In this document: piece by piece, positions 1 through 8,260 of the stretch
How positions within the stretch are numbered: the stretch's first letter is position 1
Layout of the letters: every line of letters begins with the position of its first letter
Source of the DNA: Cohnella xylanilytica
GTDB lineage: Bacteria > Bacillota > Bacilli > Paenibacillales > Paenibacillaceae
DNA: 64,000 nucleotides
Assembly: GCF_014212175.1 (NCBI RefSeq)
Contig: NZ_JACJVR010000059.1
Coordinates: forward strand, 43,954-107,953
Direction: 5' to 3'
Program-made: the position numbers and the translations under genes
Notes under the pieces: model-generated
Databases searched by the model: none
What the model saw: only the letters and a program-made list of their open reading frames with translations
Told to the model about the DNA's origin: nothing

Positions 1-1
1 C

Positions 2-586
2 AAGAACACGAAAAATCTGGAAGCGATTCTGAAGTTCTTCGACTATACGCTGCAGCCGAAGCCGGAGCAGCAGCAGGTCGTCAACGAAGGACCCGCCGGC
101 TTGTACTGGGATTGGGCCGATCAGCCTCTAGGCAAATGGCGGTTCATCGACGAGAATTATAAGAAGGACCGCAACTCCGGAGACGCGGCGCAGAAGTCCA
201 AGGTCACGCCCGAGCTGTACATGGCGTCCTCGTACAGCAAGGAATGGTATCCTTGGTGGAACGTCGCGGACGTGGACAAGGCAGGCGCGGCCAAGACGAC
301 GCAACTGACGGAGACGATCGGGAAGATGGGAGGCGTGAGAACCGCCCACTCCTACGATCTGGTGCCGACGAAGCAAGGCGGACTGTGGGAGAAGTATGCG
401 CCGGAGCTCGAGAACATCCGCAAGGAGTATCGGGCGAAGCTGCTGATGGCGAAGAACGAGTCGGAATTCGAATCCGCCTGGAAGTCGTTCCGGGACGCGC
501 TGGAGAAGCGCGCTCACTGGTCCGAGCTGAAGCAGGAGTGGCAAGAGTCCTATCAAGCGGACATTCAGGCGCACGGCGAGTTCTAA
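2..586 (+). CDS. ABC transporter extracellular solute-binding protein, C-terminal part
   Basis: The reading frame is open from the first bases of the window to the TAA at 584-586, giving 194 residues of a protein whose start lies outside. The sequence is rich in Trp, Tyr, Lys and Glu and has no membrane segment, as expected for the C-terminal lobe of a large LplA-type lipoprotein binding protein that delivers sugars or oligosaccharides to an ABC permease. The assignment rests mainly on overall character and on the YesM/YesN-type pair directly downstream, an arrangement typical of Paenibacillaceae sugar uptake loci. The substrate cannot be told. Confidence 0.7.
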   Translation, partial: KNTKNLEAILKFFDYTLQPKPEQQQVVNEGPAGLYWDWADQPLGKWRFIDENYKKDRNSGDAAQKSKVTPELYMASSYSKEWYPWWNVADVDKAGAAKTTQLTETIGKMGGVRTAHSYDLVPTKQGGLWEKYAPELENIRKEYRAKLLMAKNESEFESAWKSFRDALEKRAHWSELKQEWQESYQADIQAHGEF

Positions 587-595
587 CGGGAGACA

Positions 596-630
596 GGAGC
601 AGCCCCTCGGGAGGGGTTGCTCCCTTTGCC
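596..630 (+). terminator. Rho-independent terminator after the solute-binding protein gene
   Basis: GGAGCAGCCCCTC (596-608) pairs with GAGGGGTTGCTCC (611-623), with one G-U pair, and is followed by a T-rich run. It separates the transport gene from the kinase operon. Confidence 0.8.
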
Positions 631-670
631 TTTCCCGATGCTTCGCGGCCGTACGGAACGGGAGGAACGA

Positions 671-2464
671 ATGAGCCTAAGACAGCTGTTGGAAAAATCG
701 ATTATCCGCATGACCCGATTCATGAACCTGAGGGGCAAAATCGTCCTTTTCTACGGCTTGATCGTGTTCATTCCGACCGCGCTGCTGGCCGTCGGAGCCG
801 GGTATCTGGCGCTGCATCAAGTGCGGGCGAACTATATGCTGACGATCAAGGAAGCGGTTCGCCAGAGCGCGCAGAGCATCGAATTCAGGAAGCAGAGCTA
901 CGACCTGCTCGCCATCCGGACGGCCACCGACGGGGAATTGGTATCCCGGCTGTCGCGCGATTACGCGGACATGTACGAACAGTTGGAGACGGTTCAATAC
1001 GTGGACCGGTCGTTCCTCGGCACTTCGAAGTATTTGCCGGGGATCGAGGATTTCCGGATCTATCACACGAACGCCACCCTGGTTCAGGACGGCGGGCTGC
1101 TGTGGAAGCCCGAGAACCGGATGCTGTCGGGAATCGGCGAGAAGGCGTGGTACGATCGGACGGCAGGCTCGGCGGACATGCTGAGCTGGTCGAACGCCGA
1201 GAGCGACAAGCGGAAGCTGGTCGTGACCCGGAAAATCATGAGCAATTACGGCGACGTCTACGGCGTCGTCTATATGCTACTGGACTATAACGCCGTATTC
1301 GCGGAGCCGTTCGAGCATCCGTTCGAAGGGGAGGGGGCCCTGTACATCGTCGACGCGAACGAACGCATCATCGCTTCCTCGGATTCCGGAGAGATCGGGC
1401 TGCGGCTGTCCGACTCTTCCCTTCGGCACTACTGGAACCTGGGGAACGCCGATGCTTCCCCGGTGGACGGCAAGCTGCTGATCGCAAGCAAGCTCGGCTC
1501 CGGCTGGACGGTCGCGGCGCTCGTTCATCTGGACCGCATGGAGGAGCAGTCGAAGCGGATCTTCGTCGCGGTCGGAATCGGAATCGCTTTCTTCCTGCTG
1601 CTGTCCGCCTTCCTGATCATGACGGTCCTCAAGAACGTCGTCTGGCGCATTCGCAAGCTGGGGACGCGGATGACCGACATCTCGGAAGGGGTGTTCGACG
1701 TGACGGTGCGCAACCGGGACCGCGACGAGCTCGGCGAGCTCGAAGTGCTGTTCAACCGGATGTCCGGCCGCCTCGGCAAGCTGGTGGAGGAGAACACGCA
1801 AGCGAGCCTGAAGGAGCGCGAGCAGTCGTTCAAGGCGCTGCAGGCCCAGATCAATCCGCACTTCATCTACAATTCGCTCAGCCTGATCCGTTGGCGCGCG
1901 ATGGATCTGGGGGACGAGACGCAGATTCGCATCATCGACGCGATGACGACGTTCTACCGGCTCGCCTTGAACAACAAGGACAACGTGACGAGAATCCGCG
2001 ACGAGCTCGAGCATCTGAAGGCGTACGCGGAGATCCAGCAGCACCGTTATCCGGACCGGGTCGCGGTGGAATGGCGGGTCGACCCGGAGACGCTCGATCT
2101 GTACACGATCAAGATGGTGCTCCAGCCGATCGTCGAGAATTGTTACCTTCACGGACAAATTACGAAAACGAAGAATGCGTATATCCGGATCTCGATCTCC
2201 CTGACGGAAGACTCCGTTTATCTCCGCGTGGAGGATAACGGGAAGGGCATCCCGCGGGAAGCGCTGGACAGCATTCGCGAAGGACGATATACCGGCTCGG
2301 GCAACGGCTTCGGCATGAACGGCATTCGGGACCGGCTGCGCCTCTACTTCGGTTCGGAAGCGCGCTTCGACATCGACAGCGCCGAGAACGAAGGAACGCG
2401 CGTCACGATCCGGATTCCGATCTGTCGGGAACGCCCCGAGCTCATTCGAGGAGAGAGAGCATGA
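671..2464 (+). CDS. Two-component sensor histidine kinase, YesM family
   Basis: This 597-residue membrane kinase would autophosphorylate and pass the phosphate to the response regulator that overlaps it. Transmembrane segments lie near residues 21-43 and 297-320 with an extracellular sensor between them, followed by a HAMP linker and a His_kinase domain in which QINPHFIYNSL carries the acceptor His (about 397). The ATPase domain shows VENCYLHG, DNGKGIP and GNGFGMNGI. The ATG at 671 was chosen because GGGAGGAACG lies just upstream; an in-frame ATG at 617 falls inside the preceding terminator. In this family the signal is often sugar availability, reported through the neighbouring transporter; that is inference here. 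Confidence 0.95.
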   Translation: MSLRQLLEKSIIRMTRFMNLRGKIVLFYGLIVFIPTALLAVGAGYLALHQVRANYMLTIKEAVRQSAQSIEFRKQSYDLLAIRTATDGELVSRLSRDYADMYEQLETVQYVDRSFLGTSKYLPGIEDFRIYHTNATLVQDGGLLWKPENRMLSGIGEKAWYDRTAGSADMLSWSNAESDKRKLVVTRKIMSNYGDVYGVVYMLLDYNAVFAEPFEHPFEGEGALYIVDANERIIASSDSGEIGLRLSDSSLRHYWNLGNADASPVDGKLLIASKLGSGWTVAALVHLDRMEEQSKRIFVAVGIGIAFFLLLSAFLIMTVLKNVVWRIRKLGTRMTDISEGVFDVTVRNRDRDELGELEVLFNRMSGRLGKLVEENTQASLKEREQSFKALQAQINPHFIYNSLSLIRWRAMDLGDETQIRIIDAMTTFYRLALNNKDNVTRIRDELEHLKAYAEIQQHRYPDRVAVEWRVDPETLDLYTIKMVLQPIVENCYLHGQITKTKNAYIRISISLTEDSVYLRVEDNGKGIPREALDSIREGRYTGSGNGFGMNGIRDRLRLYFGSEARFDIDSAENEGTRVTIRIPICRERPELIRGERA

Positions 2465-4074
2465 TCCGAGCTTTGATCGTCGACGACGAACCGATGCAAA
2501 TTCAAGGGCTTCTCCGCCACATCGCTTGGGAGAAGCTGGGCTACGAGAGTCCGCTGACGGCCGAGTCCGGGGAGGAAGCGCTGGCGCTGCTGGAGACGAC
2601 GCCGGTGGACGTCCTTATTACGGACGTGTCGATGCCCGGGATGACGGGAATCGAGCTGCTGGCCAAGTGCAGGTCGGACTATCCGCATCTCCAGTCTCTT
2701 CAGACCGTCATCGTCAGCGGCTTCGACGAGTTCGAATTCGTGCAGGAAGCCATTCATCTCGGAGCGAAGGCTTACGTGCTGAAGCCGGTCAAGACGGAGG
2801 AGCTGGAACAGAAGCTCGCCTCCTTCCGCTCGTCGATCGAGCAGAAGGACCGGATCGAGCGGGAGATGGAATCGCTGAAGGAGAAAATGACCGAGAGCCT
2901 GGACATGCTGCAGGACCGCTTCGCGAACGACCTGATCGAGGGGCGCGCCCAGAGCGGGGAGATGATCGATTCGTGGCGCCGCTTGCTGGAGCTTCCGGGA
3001 GGCGACTGGCGAATCCGTCTTTACGTGTTCGCCTACGACAGGCTGCAAGATTCGGCCCGCCACGACGCCGCGCGGCGCATCTGGCTGAGCGACGCGCTGC
3101 TGCGGGCGGTCAAGACCGGGCTGTCGGGCTTCGAGCATGCGTATGTCGGAAGAACGGGGGCCGACGAAGCGGCCGTTCTGCATCTGAACGCTCCGCCGAG
3201 CGAACGGGCCCGGATCGAGAAGCAGTTCCCGTTCGTCCAAGAGGTCGTTCGGGAATCGTCGGGGGAGTCCGTGACGGTCGGGGTGAGCCGGGAATGCGGA
3301 GGTCCCGGCGAGGTGCCGACTCTGTATAAGGAAGTCAAGCACATGATGACCCGCGGGAGGATGGCCGGCGCCGGGCACATCCATTACTTCGACCGGGCCG
3401 AAGCGTCCGATTACCGGGAGTTCGCCCTGAAAGAAGAGGAGATTCCGGAGATCGTCCGCTTGTTCGAGGAAGGGGACGCCGACCGGGCGAAGGCCCGCGT
3501 ACATCTAGCGTTCGATTCGCTTGAGACGCGTCCCGAACTCTCCTTCTCGTACGTTCAGGCATTCGCCATGGGACTCATCAGCGAGCTGGCGCGCCGCATT
3601 CCGCGTACCGCGGACAAGGGCGGCGAGTTCAACGTCCGGAGCTGGCAGCGGCTCCTCGACTGCGCGAATCTTCGGGAAGTCCGGGAGACGACGCTCGAAG
3701 CCTTGTCCCGTTACCGCCAACTGGAAGATAAGGAGCAAGACCAACAGAGGCACCACCTTATTCATCAAGTCGCGAGCTTCCTGGAAGAGCGGCTGCGGGA
3801 ACCGGTGACGGTCAAGCAGCTCGCCGAACGCTTCCAATTGAATCCGAGCTACCTGAGCGTTCTGTTCAAGAAGGAGACGGGGAAGACGATCTCGGAATTC
3901 GTTCAGGAAGCGCGGCTCGGCAAGGCGAAGCGGCTGCTGCAAGATCCGAACGTCAAGGTGTATGAAGTGGCGGAGCAGGTCGGATTCCAGACGACGGCTT
4001 ACTTCTCGTTCCTGTTCAAGAAGGCGACGGGGGTGACGCCGCAGGAATTCCGGGACTACCATTACGGGGAATAA
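2461..4074 (+). CDS. Two-component response regulator with AraC-type DNA-binding domain (YesN family)
   Basis: This is a 537-residue regulator. The N-terminal receiver domain has the acidic pair DDE at residues 8-10, the phosphoacceptor Asp55 in LITDVSMPG and Lys in YVLKPVK. A long middle region follows, and two helix-turn-helix motifs of AraC type occupy about the last 100 residues (VKQLAERFQLNPSYLSVLFK and YEVAEQVGFQTTAYFSFLFK). Its ATG overlaps the kinase stop codon by four bases (ATGA), so the pair is translationally coupled. It probably activates the sugar transport genes to the left. Confidence 0.95.
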   Translation: MIRALIVDDEPMQIQGLLRHIAWEKLGYESPLTAESGEEALALLETTPVDVLITDVSMPGMTGIELLAKCRSDYPHLQSLQTVIVSGFDEFEFVQEAIHLGAKAYVLKPVKTEELEQKLASFRSSIEQKDRIEREMESLKEKMTESLDMLQDRFANDLIEGRAQSGEMIDSWRRLLELPGGDWRIRLYVFAYDRLQDSARHDAARRIWLSDALLRAVKTGLSGFEHAYVGRTGADEAAVLHLNAPPSERARIEKQFPFVQEVVRESSGESVTVGVSRECGGPGEVPTLYKEVKHMMTRGRMAGAGHIHYFDRAEASDYREFALKEEEIPEIVRLFEEGDADRAKARVHLAFDSLETRPELSFSYVQAFAMGLISELARRIPRTADKGGEFNVRSWQRLLDCANLREVRETTLEALSRYRQLEDKEQDQQRHHLIHQVASFLEERLREPVTVKQLAERFQLNPSYLSVLFKKETGKTISEFVQEARLGKAKRLLQDPNVKVYEVAEQVGFQTTAYFSFLFKKATGVTPQEFRDYHYGE

Positions 4075-4083
4075 GGAAGCCGG

Positions 4084-4117
4084 TCACCGCTGCGAAGAGG
4101 CGGTGATCTTCTTTTGT
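4084..4117 (+). terminator. Terminator after the response regulator
   Basis: TCACCGC (4084-4090) pairs with GCGGTGA (4100-4106) and is followed by TCTTCTTTT. Confidence 0.7.
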
Positions 4118-4121
4118 CAAA

Positions 4122-4159
4122 AATATTCCTTGACGGGAATATTCCTTGTTAGATATATT
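4122..4159 (+). promoter_or_regulatory. Promoter of the arsR-like operon with dyad operator over the -35
   Basis: TTGACG (4130-4135) and TATATT (4154-4159) are 18 bp apart. The -35 is exactly bracketed by AATATTCC (4122-4129) and GGAATATT (4136-4143), a perfect 8-bp inverted repeat; GGAATATTCC at 4136-4145 is itself a palindrome. This is a likely autoregulatory operator for the ArsR-type repressor encoded downstream. Confidence 0.7.
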
Positions 4160-4235
4160 AAAACCAAGGAAGAACGACAAGGCGGCGAGGGGGATGAGCG
4201 GAGACGAGAGATCGATCGATAACGAGGTGAGCGGC

Positions 4236-4619
4236 ATGCAGGGGTACGGGCACGGCATGGACTTGGCGACGCTAAGCGCCCTCTCCGAGCCGAATCGGCT
4301 GCTGATCGTGGAACTGCTGCGGGAAGGCCCCTTAACCGTGGGGGAGATCGCGGACCGGCTGGGGCTGCGCCAGCCCCAGACCTCGAAGCATTTGAAGGTA
4401 CTTAGCGACAACGGGTTCGTGGAGGCCAAAGTGGACGCCAATCGCCGGATCTATCGGCTTCGGCCGGAACCCTTCCGGGCGATGGAATCCTGGGCGAAGT
4501 CGATCCGAAGCGTCATGCAGGACCGATTCGATCAGTTGGACGCGTACTTGCGGGAACTGCAGAGCAATTCGAATTCAGACAATAATCTTAATAATCGAGA
4601 TAATCGAGGAGGAAGTTGA
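4236..4619 (+). CDS. ArsR/SmtB-family transcriptional regulator
   Basis: This 127-residue winged helix-turn-helix repressor contains LSEPNRLLIVELLREGPLTVGEIADRLG and a recognition helix in LRQPQTSKHLKVLSDNGFV. No cysteine pair of a metal sensor is visible, so it belongs with the non-metal ArsR proteins that are paired with SRPBCC genes. The ATG at 4236 is preceded by GAGGTG at suitable distance; an upstream in-frame TTG at 4146 would lie inside the promoter and is rejected. It is followed after one base by the AHSA1 gene, with which it forms an operon. Confidence 0.9.
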   Translation: MQGYGHGMDLATLSALSEPNRLLIVELLREGPLTVGEIADRLGLRQPQTSKHLKVLSDNGFVEAKVDANRRIYRLRPEPFRAMESWAKSIRSVMQDRFDQLDAYLRELQSNSNSDNNLNNRDNRGGS

Positions 4620-4620
4620 A

Positions 4621-5136
4621 ATGGCGAATCAAGCGATGGAGTCGAGAGTGGAGAACGAGAAGGTGTTGGTGCTGGAGCGCGTGTTCGACGCGCCGCGCGA
4701 GCTCGTGTTCAAGATGTTCAAGGAGCCGGAGCATCTGAAGCACTGGTGGGGGCCGAGAGGCTGGGAGATTCCGGTGTGCACCGTGGACTTCCGTCCGGGC
4801 GGCGTCTGGCACTACTGCATGAAGTGCGCCGATCGGAATCAGGGCGACTTCTACGGCATGGAATCTTGGGGCAAGGGCGTCTACCAGGAGATCGTCGAGC
4901 CGGAGAAGATCGTCTACGTCGACTACTTCTCGGACGCCGAAGGCAACTCCAACGAAGAGATGCCGTCCACCCTGGTCACGCTGGAGTTCATCGACCTGGG
5001 CGGCAAGACGAAGCTGGTGAACCGGGGCGAATACGCCACCGCGGAAGCGCTCAAGACCGTTATGGACATGGGCATGCTGCAAGGGATCACCGAGACTTGG
5101 GATCGCCTGGAAGAGCGCCTCAACGCAGTCCAATAA
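4621..5136 (+). CDS. SRPBCC / AHSA1 domain protein
   Basis: The 171-residue protein has the START-like fold signature of the AHSA1 family: VLERVFDAPRELVFKMFKEPEHLKHWWGPRGWE at the N terminus, a central sheet with CTVDFRPGGVWHYCM, and the C-terminal helix GMLQGITETWDRLEERL. Such proteins bind small hydrophobic molecules; no reaction is known for most. GGAGGAAGTTGAA precedes the ATG, and it is co-transcribed with the ArsR regulator, a very common pairing in Firmicutes. The ligand may be what the regulator responds to. Confidence 0.9.
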   Translation: MANQAMESRVENEKVLVLERVFDAPRELVFKMFKEPEHLKHWWGPRGWEIPVCTVDFRPGGVWHYCMKCADRNQGDFYGMESWGKGVYQEIVEPEKIVYVDYFSDAEGNSNEEMPSTLVTLEFIDLGGKTKLVNRGEYATAEALKTVMDMGMLQGITETWDRLEERLNAVQ

Positions 5137-5150
5137 GGGAACGAACAGAC

Positions 5151-5179
5151 AAGCCGCCGGCCAAGGGCCGGCGGCTTTT
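5151..5179 (+). terminator. Terminator after the AHSA1 gene
   Basis: AAGCCGCCGGCC (5151-5162) and GGCCGGCGGCTT (5166-5177) form a perfect 12-bp stem with a three-base loop; the stem end and following bases give TTTT. Confidence 0.9.
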
Positions 5180-5211
5180 GTGCGTGCTCATCGATATTCG
5201 GGGCTCGTCCA

Positions 5212-5262
5212 TTGACAAGCTCTCGTTATTTTCCTTATACTTTTAATGAACAACTGTACAAT
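5212..5262 (+). promoter_or_regulatory. Promoter of the SDR gene
   Basis: TTGACA (5212-5217) and TATACT (5236-5241) are separated by 18 bp. The block TATACTTTT followed by AACTGTAC (5252-5259) recurs upstream of the TetR-type gene at 6117-6140, so both may bind the same repressor. Confidence 0.7.
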
Positions 5263-5288
5263 ATCTAATCGATTCGGAGGGAATTGTC

Positions 5289-6050
5289 ATGCGGTTGAAT
5301 GGCAAAGTGGCGGTCGTAACCGGCGCGGCATCGGGGATGGGGAAGGCGATCGCGGAGCTCTACGCGAAGGAAGGGGCCAAGGTCGTCGTCTCCGACTTGA
5401 ACGAGGAAGGCGCGAAGGCGGTCGCGGAGGGCATTCGGGCGAGCGGCGGACAGGCTGTCGCTATCAAGACGAACGTAGCCGAGCTTGGCGACATCAACGC
5501 AATGATCGATACGGCCGTAAGCGAGTTCGGAACTCTCGATATTCTGGTCAACAATGCCGGCATTATGGATAACATGGCCGCGGTCGGCGACGTCGAGGAC
5601 GCTCGCTGGGACCTGATCTTCGACGTCAACACGAAAGCCGTCATGCGCGCGATCCGCAAGGCGCTGCCGATCTTCCTCGAGAAGGGCAAGGGCGTCATCG
5701 TCAACACCGCCTCGACGGGCGGCTTCAGCGGCGCTCACGCGGGCGCGGCTTACGTCGCTTCGAAGCATGCCGTCGTCGGCCTCACCAAGAACACGGCGTT
5801 CATGTACGCCCAGAAGGGGATTCGCTGCAATGCCATCGCTCCCGGCGGCACGGCGACGAACATTACGTCTTCGGTGACGAACTTCAACGAATTCGGCGCT
5901 TCCCGGACGGCTCTGACTCAAGCCGTCATCCCGCGCATCGGCCAACCTGATGAGATCGCGCAGGTGGCCCTGTTCCTCGCGTCCGACGAATCGAGCTTCG
6001 TGAACGGCGCGATTGTCGCGGCGGACGCGGGCTGGACCGCGGCGTTCTAA
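5289..6050 (+). CDS. Short-chain dehydrogenase/reductase (SDR)
   Basis: This 253-residue Rossmann-fold enzyme is a classical SDR. It has the cofactor motif TGAASGMG near residue 11, the structural NNAG in ILVNNAGIM, and the catalytic YVASK. VVSDL after the second strand, with an acidic residue, suggests NAD(H) preference. CGGAGGG precedes the ATG. The next gene is a TetR-type regulator with a similar upstream element, so the SDR is probably repressed until an aldehyde, ketone or alcohol is present. The substrate is unknown. Confidence 0.9.
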   Translation: MRLNGKVAVVTGAASGMGKAIAELYAKEGAKVVVSDLNEEGAKAVAEGIRASGGQAVAIKTNVAELGDINAMIDTAVSEFGTLDILVNNAGIMDNMAAVGDVEDARWDLIFDVNTKAVMRAIRKALPIFLEKGKGVIVNTASTGGFSGAHAGAAYVASKHAVVGLTKNTAFMYAQKGIRCNAIAPGGTATNITSSVTNFNEFGASRTALTQAVIPRIGQPDEIAQVALFLASDESSFVNGAIVAADAGWTAAF

Positions 6051-6082
6051 TCCGAATCGATCGAGGACCGAACCCTCCCAGG

Positions 6083-6115
6083 CTGCAAGCAGATCGTGTG
6101 CTTGCAGTCTTTTTT
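6083..6115 (+). terminator. Terminator after the SDR gene
   Basis: CTGCAAGCA (6083-6091) pairs with TGCTTGCAG (6099-6107) and a T run follows. Confidence 0.85.
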
Positions 6116-6116
6116 C

Positions 6117-6192
6117 TATACTTTTCGCCATGAACTGTACTATAATACTGTCCGTATTCGAATTTATTGAACAATTCCGCGAGGAATCGTTC
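6117..6192 (+). promoter_or_regulatory. TetR gene promoter and dyad
   Basis: A TATAAT lies at 6141-6146. TATACTTTT (6117-6125) and AACTGTAC (6133-6140) repeat elements of the SDR promoter. Further down, GAACAATTCC (6169-6178) and GGAATCGTTC (6183-6192) form an inverted repeat with one mismatch around GCGA, placed where a repressor would block expression of the regulator itself. Confidence 0.5.
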
Positions 6193-6201
6193 ATTAAGGG
6201 A

Positions 6202-6786
6202 ATGAACCGACCGATGAATGAGAACGACCAGAGGGTTATTCAGACGAAGAGATCGCTGCACGGCGCGCTCCTCGCGTTGCTCAAGAACAAACCGCTCGAA
6301 TCGATCTCCGTCTCCGAGCTGTGCCGCGAGGCCGGAATCAACCGGGGCACTTTCTACTTGCACTATAAGGACGTCGGCGCCTTGTTCGACGAGCATCTTC
6401 GTTCGCTGCTTCAGGACTTGGAGGAGTCTTACTACGAACCGTATCGGCACGTATCCCGCCTGGAGCCGCAGCATCTCGACCCCACGACGATCCGGATCTT
6501 CCACCACGTGAAGAAGTACCGGCAGTTCTATGAGATCGTATTCGACCGACAATCGTCCTTGTCGTATTATTACTCCTTATTCGACAAGATCAAGAGCCTG
6601 ATCCGGGAGAGCACCAAGGACTATCCTCATGGCGATAGGGACTTAGGTCTCATGATCGCATATCAGGCGAATGCCATCATGGGCATGCTCATCCAGTGGA
6701 GCGAGGAAGGCTTCGGCCGCAGTCCCGAATCGATGAATGAGTTTCTTGCGTCGATTTTTCAGCCTCCTCCAGAAGCGTCTTCTTAG
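6202..6786 (+). CDS. TetR/AcrR-family transcriptional regulator
   Basis: The protein (about 194 residues) starts with a TetR_N domain: RVIQTKRSLHGALLALLKNKPLESISVSELCREAGINRGTFYLHYKDVGALFDE. The C-terminal half (YYYSLFDKIKSLIRE...MIAYQANAIMGMLIQWSEEGF) resembles the TetR_C_7-like domain common in Firmicutes. The start is uncertain: ATG codons at 6202 and 6214 both follow AAGGG, at too short and rather long spacing respectively. It probably regulates itself and the SDR. Confidence 0.85.
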   Translation: MNRPMNENDQRVIQTKRSLHGALLALLKNKPLESISVSELCREAGINRGTFYLHYKDVGALFDEHLRSLLQDLEESYYEPYRHVSRLEPQHLDPTTIRIFHHVKKYRQFYEIVFDRQSSLSYYYSLFDKIKSLIRESTKDYPHGDRDLGLMIAYQANAIMGMLIQWSEEGFGRSPESMNEFLASIFQPPPEASS

Positions 6787-6925
6787 GCGGAACGTCATAA
6801 AATTTTCCAACCACATTCCTATTCTTTCCATATAACATTTGCTGTAGCATAACCAATTAGTGGTTCATGTCACGTGCATATACCACATAATGGAATCTAC
6901 AGCTAGGTTGATAGGGAGGAGTAAG

Positions 6926-8191
6926 ATGGTTCGCGCCACGAACAGGACCGGCAAGCTGCTGATCGGAACTCTCGCCTTGGTTATCGGTTGGGGAACGGCC
7001 GCTTCGTACGCTTCGGCGGCGGACAGCGGCTTTATCGGCCGCATGACGAAGCAATATACGGAGTTCGAGGCCAAGCATCAGCAAGCGTACAACCGCTACT
7101 ATCGAACGGAGAAAGGTCTATATGACACCTACCACAGGCAGATGACGGCGGTCTACGACAAGATGCTGAAGCAAGCCCGCGACGACCTGAACGCCATGAC
7201 GGCGACGTTCCAGAGCGATATCGCGAGCCTGAAGCGAAGCTATGACGAGAACTCGGACGCCTTCCGCGAATACGAGAGGGCGACGGATAAGGACCGCGCC
7301 GGGGATCCGATGAATCTGTACGAAGACGCGATGGACCCGGACAATGCCGGCGGGCCGATGGACCGGTTCGAGGACAGCCTGGATCCCGATTCGGCGGGGG
7401 GCGCGACGGACGAGTACGCCGACGAGCTGGACCCGGATTCGGCCGGAAGCGCCATGGACGAATACGCAGACGAAGTCGATCCCGATTCGGCGGGCAGCGT
7501 CATGGACGAATTCGCGGACGAATCGTCCGTTCGCTCCTCGGGCAGCGTGATGGATCGCTACGAGGACGGCGAGCTGACCTTGAAGGAAGCGGAGAAGTTG
7601 ATGGCGCAGGCGCTGGCCAAGGCGGAAGCCGGCATGGACAAGCGGATCGAAGAGACGAAGCGGGCGGTGCAGAATCGGAAGAACCAGTCGCTGAAGGACA
7701 TTCGGGACGCCTGGCTGAACGCGAGGAATTCGATTCTGTCGCAGCGGGAAGCGGCGATCGCGGCTGCGTCCTCGGCTCGCGAGAAGCTGACCGGCACCGG
7801 CATCTCGTTCCCGCCCCTTGTGCTGGACGATTGGATGACGGTCGTCGTGAACGGGGATTATATGATCTTCGAACAGCCGCCGACGGTCGTCGACGGGACG
7901 ACGCTGGTGCCGATGCGCGCGATCTTCGAGAAGCTCGGAGCGAGCGTCGTCTGGCGCGCGTCCGACCGGACGATTACGGCGAAGAAGGGCAAGACGGCGA
8001 TCTGGCTGCAGCTCGGCAACGCGAACGCGAAGGTCGGAACGGTCGCGCGGAAGCTGGAGGCGGCTCCGCGAACGGTGAACGGCAGCACGATGGTGCCCCT
8101 GCGCTTCGTCAGCGAAGCGCTCGGAGCCGGCGTGAAGTGGGACGACCAACTTCTGACAATCACGATAACATCTTCCGCTTCCGCATCCTAG
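6926..8191 (+). CDS. Secreted protein with acidic 16-residue repeats and copper amine oxidase N-terminal-like domain
   Basis: This 421-residue secreted protein has a signal peptide (RTGKLLIGTLALVIG..., cleavage near ASA-AD). A charged helical region rich in Lys, Gln and Tyr follows, then six consecutive 16-residue acidic repeats of the form DPDSAGSAMDEYADE (7286-7573), a second helical region, and a C-terminal Cu_amine_oxidN1-type domain (MIFEQPPTVVDGTTLVPMRAIFEKLGA ... VNGSTMVPLRFVSEALGA). That domain is common on Paenibacillaceae surface proteins and is thought to act at the cell wall. GGGAGGAGTAAG precedes the ATG. The role of the repeats is unknown; metal or calcium binding is a guess from the regularly spaced Asp residues. 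Confidence 0.8.
   Translation: MVRATNRTGKLLIGTLALVIGWGTAASYASAADSGFIGRMTKQYTEFEAKHQQAYNRYYRTEKGLYDTYHRQMTAVYDKMLKQARDDLNAMTATFQSDIASLKRSYDENSDAFREYERATDKDRAGDPMNLYEDAMDPDNAGGPMDRFEDSLDPDSAGGATDEYADELDPDSAGSAMDEYADEVDPDSAGSVMDEFADESSVRSSGSVMDRYEDGELTLKEAEKLMAQALAKAEAGMDKRIEETKRAVQNRKNQSLKDIRDAWLNARNSILSQREAAIAAASSAREKLTGTGISFPPLVLDDWMTVVVNGDYMIFEQPPTVVDGTTLVPMRAIFEKLGASVVWRASDRTITAKKGKTAIWLQLGNANAKVGTVARKLEAAPRTVNGSTMVPLRFVSEALGAGVKWDDQLLTITITSSASAS
7286..7573 (+). repeat. Six in-frame 48-bp repeats coding for acidic 16-mers
   Basis: The units begin DKDRAG, DPDNAG, DPDSAG, DPDSAG, DPDSAG and SVRSSG. The three middle ones are nearly identical and the outer ones have drifted, as expected for an array growing from its centre by slippage or recombination. 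Confidence 0.85.
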
Positions 8192-8209
8192 ACCCAATCT
8201 AGGGCAAGA

Positions 8210-8242
8210 CAAACTCCCGTCATGGCTCATGACGGGAGTTTG
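8210..8242. terminator. Hairpin between convergent genes
   Basis: CAAACTCCCGTCATG (8210-8224) and CATGACGGGAGTTTG (8228-8242) are perfect complements around a three-base loop. No T-run follows on either side. It lies between the secreted repeat protein and the coat gene and probably stops transcription from both directions. Confidence 0.6.
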
Positions 8243-8260
8243 CGTTGGATAGGCGGAAGG

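Noticed and set aside
244..1290. Plus-strand open frame across the binding protein and kinase genes
   Set aside because: Arg/Gly-rich shadow that runs through the terminator at 596-630.
4146..4235. Longer start for the ArsR gene
   Set aside because: The TTG start overlaps the -10 and operator, so it would not be in the transcript.
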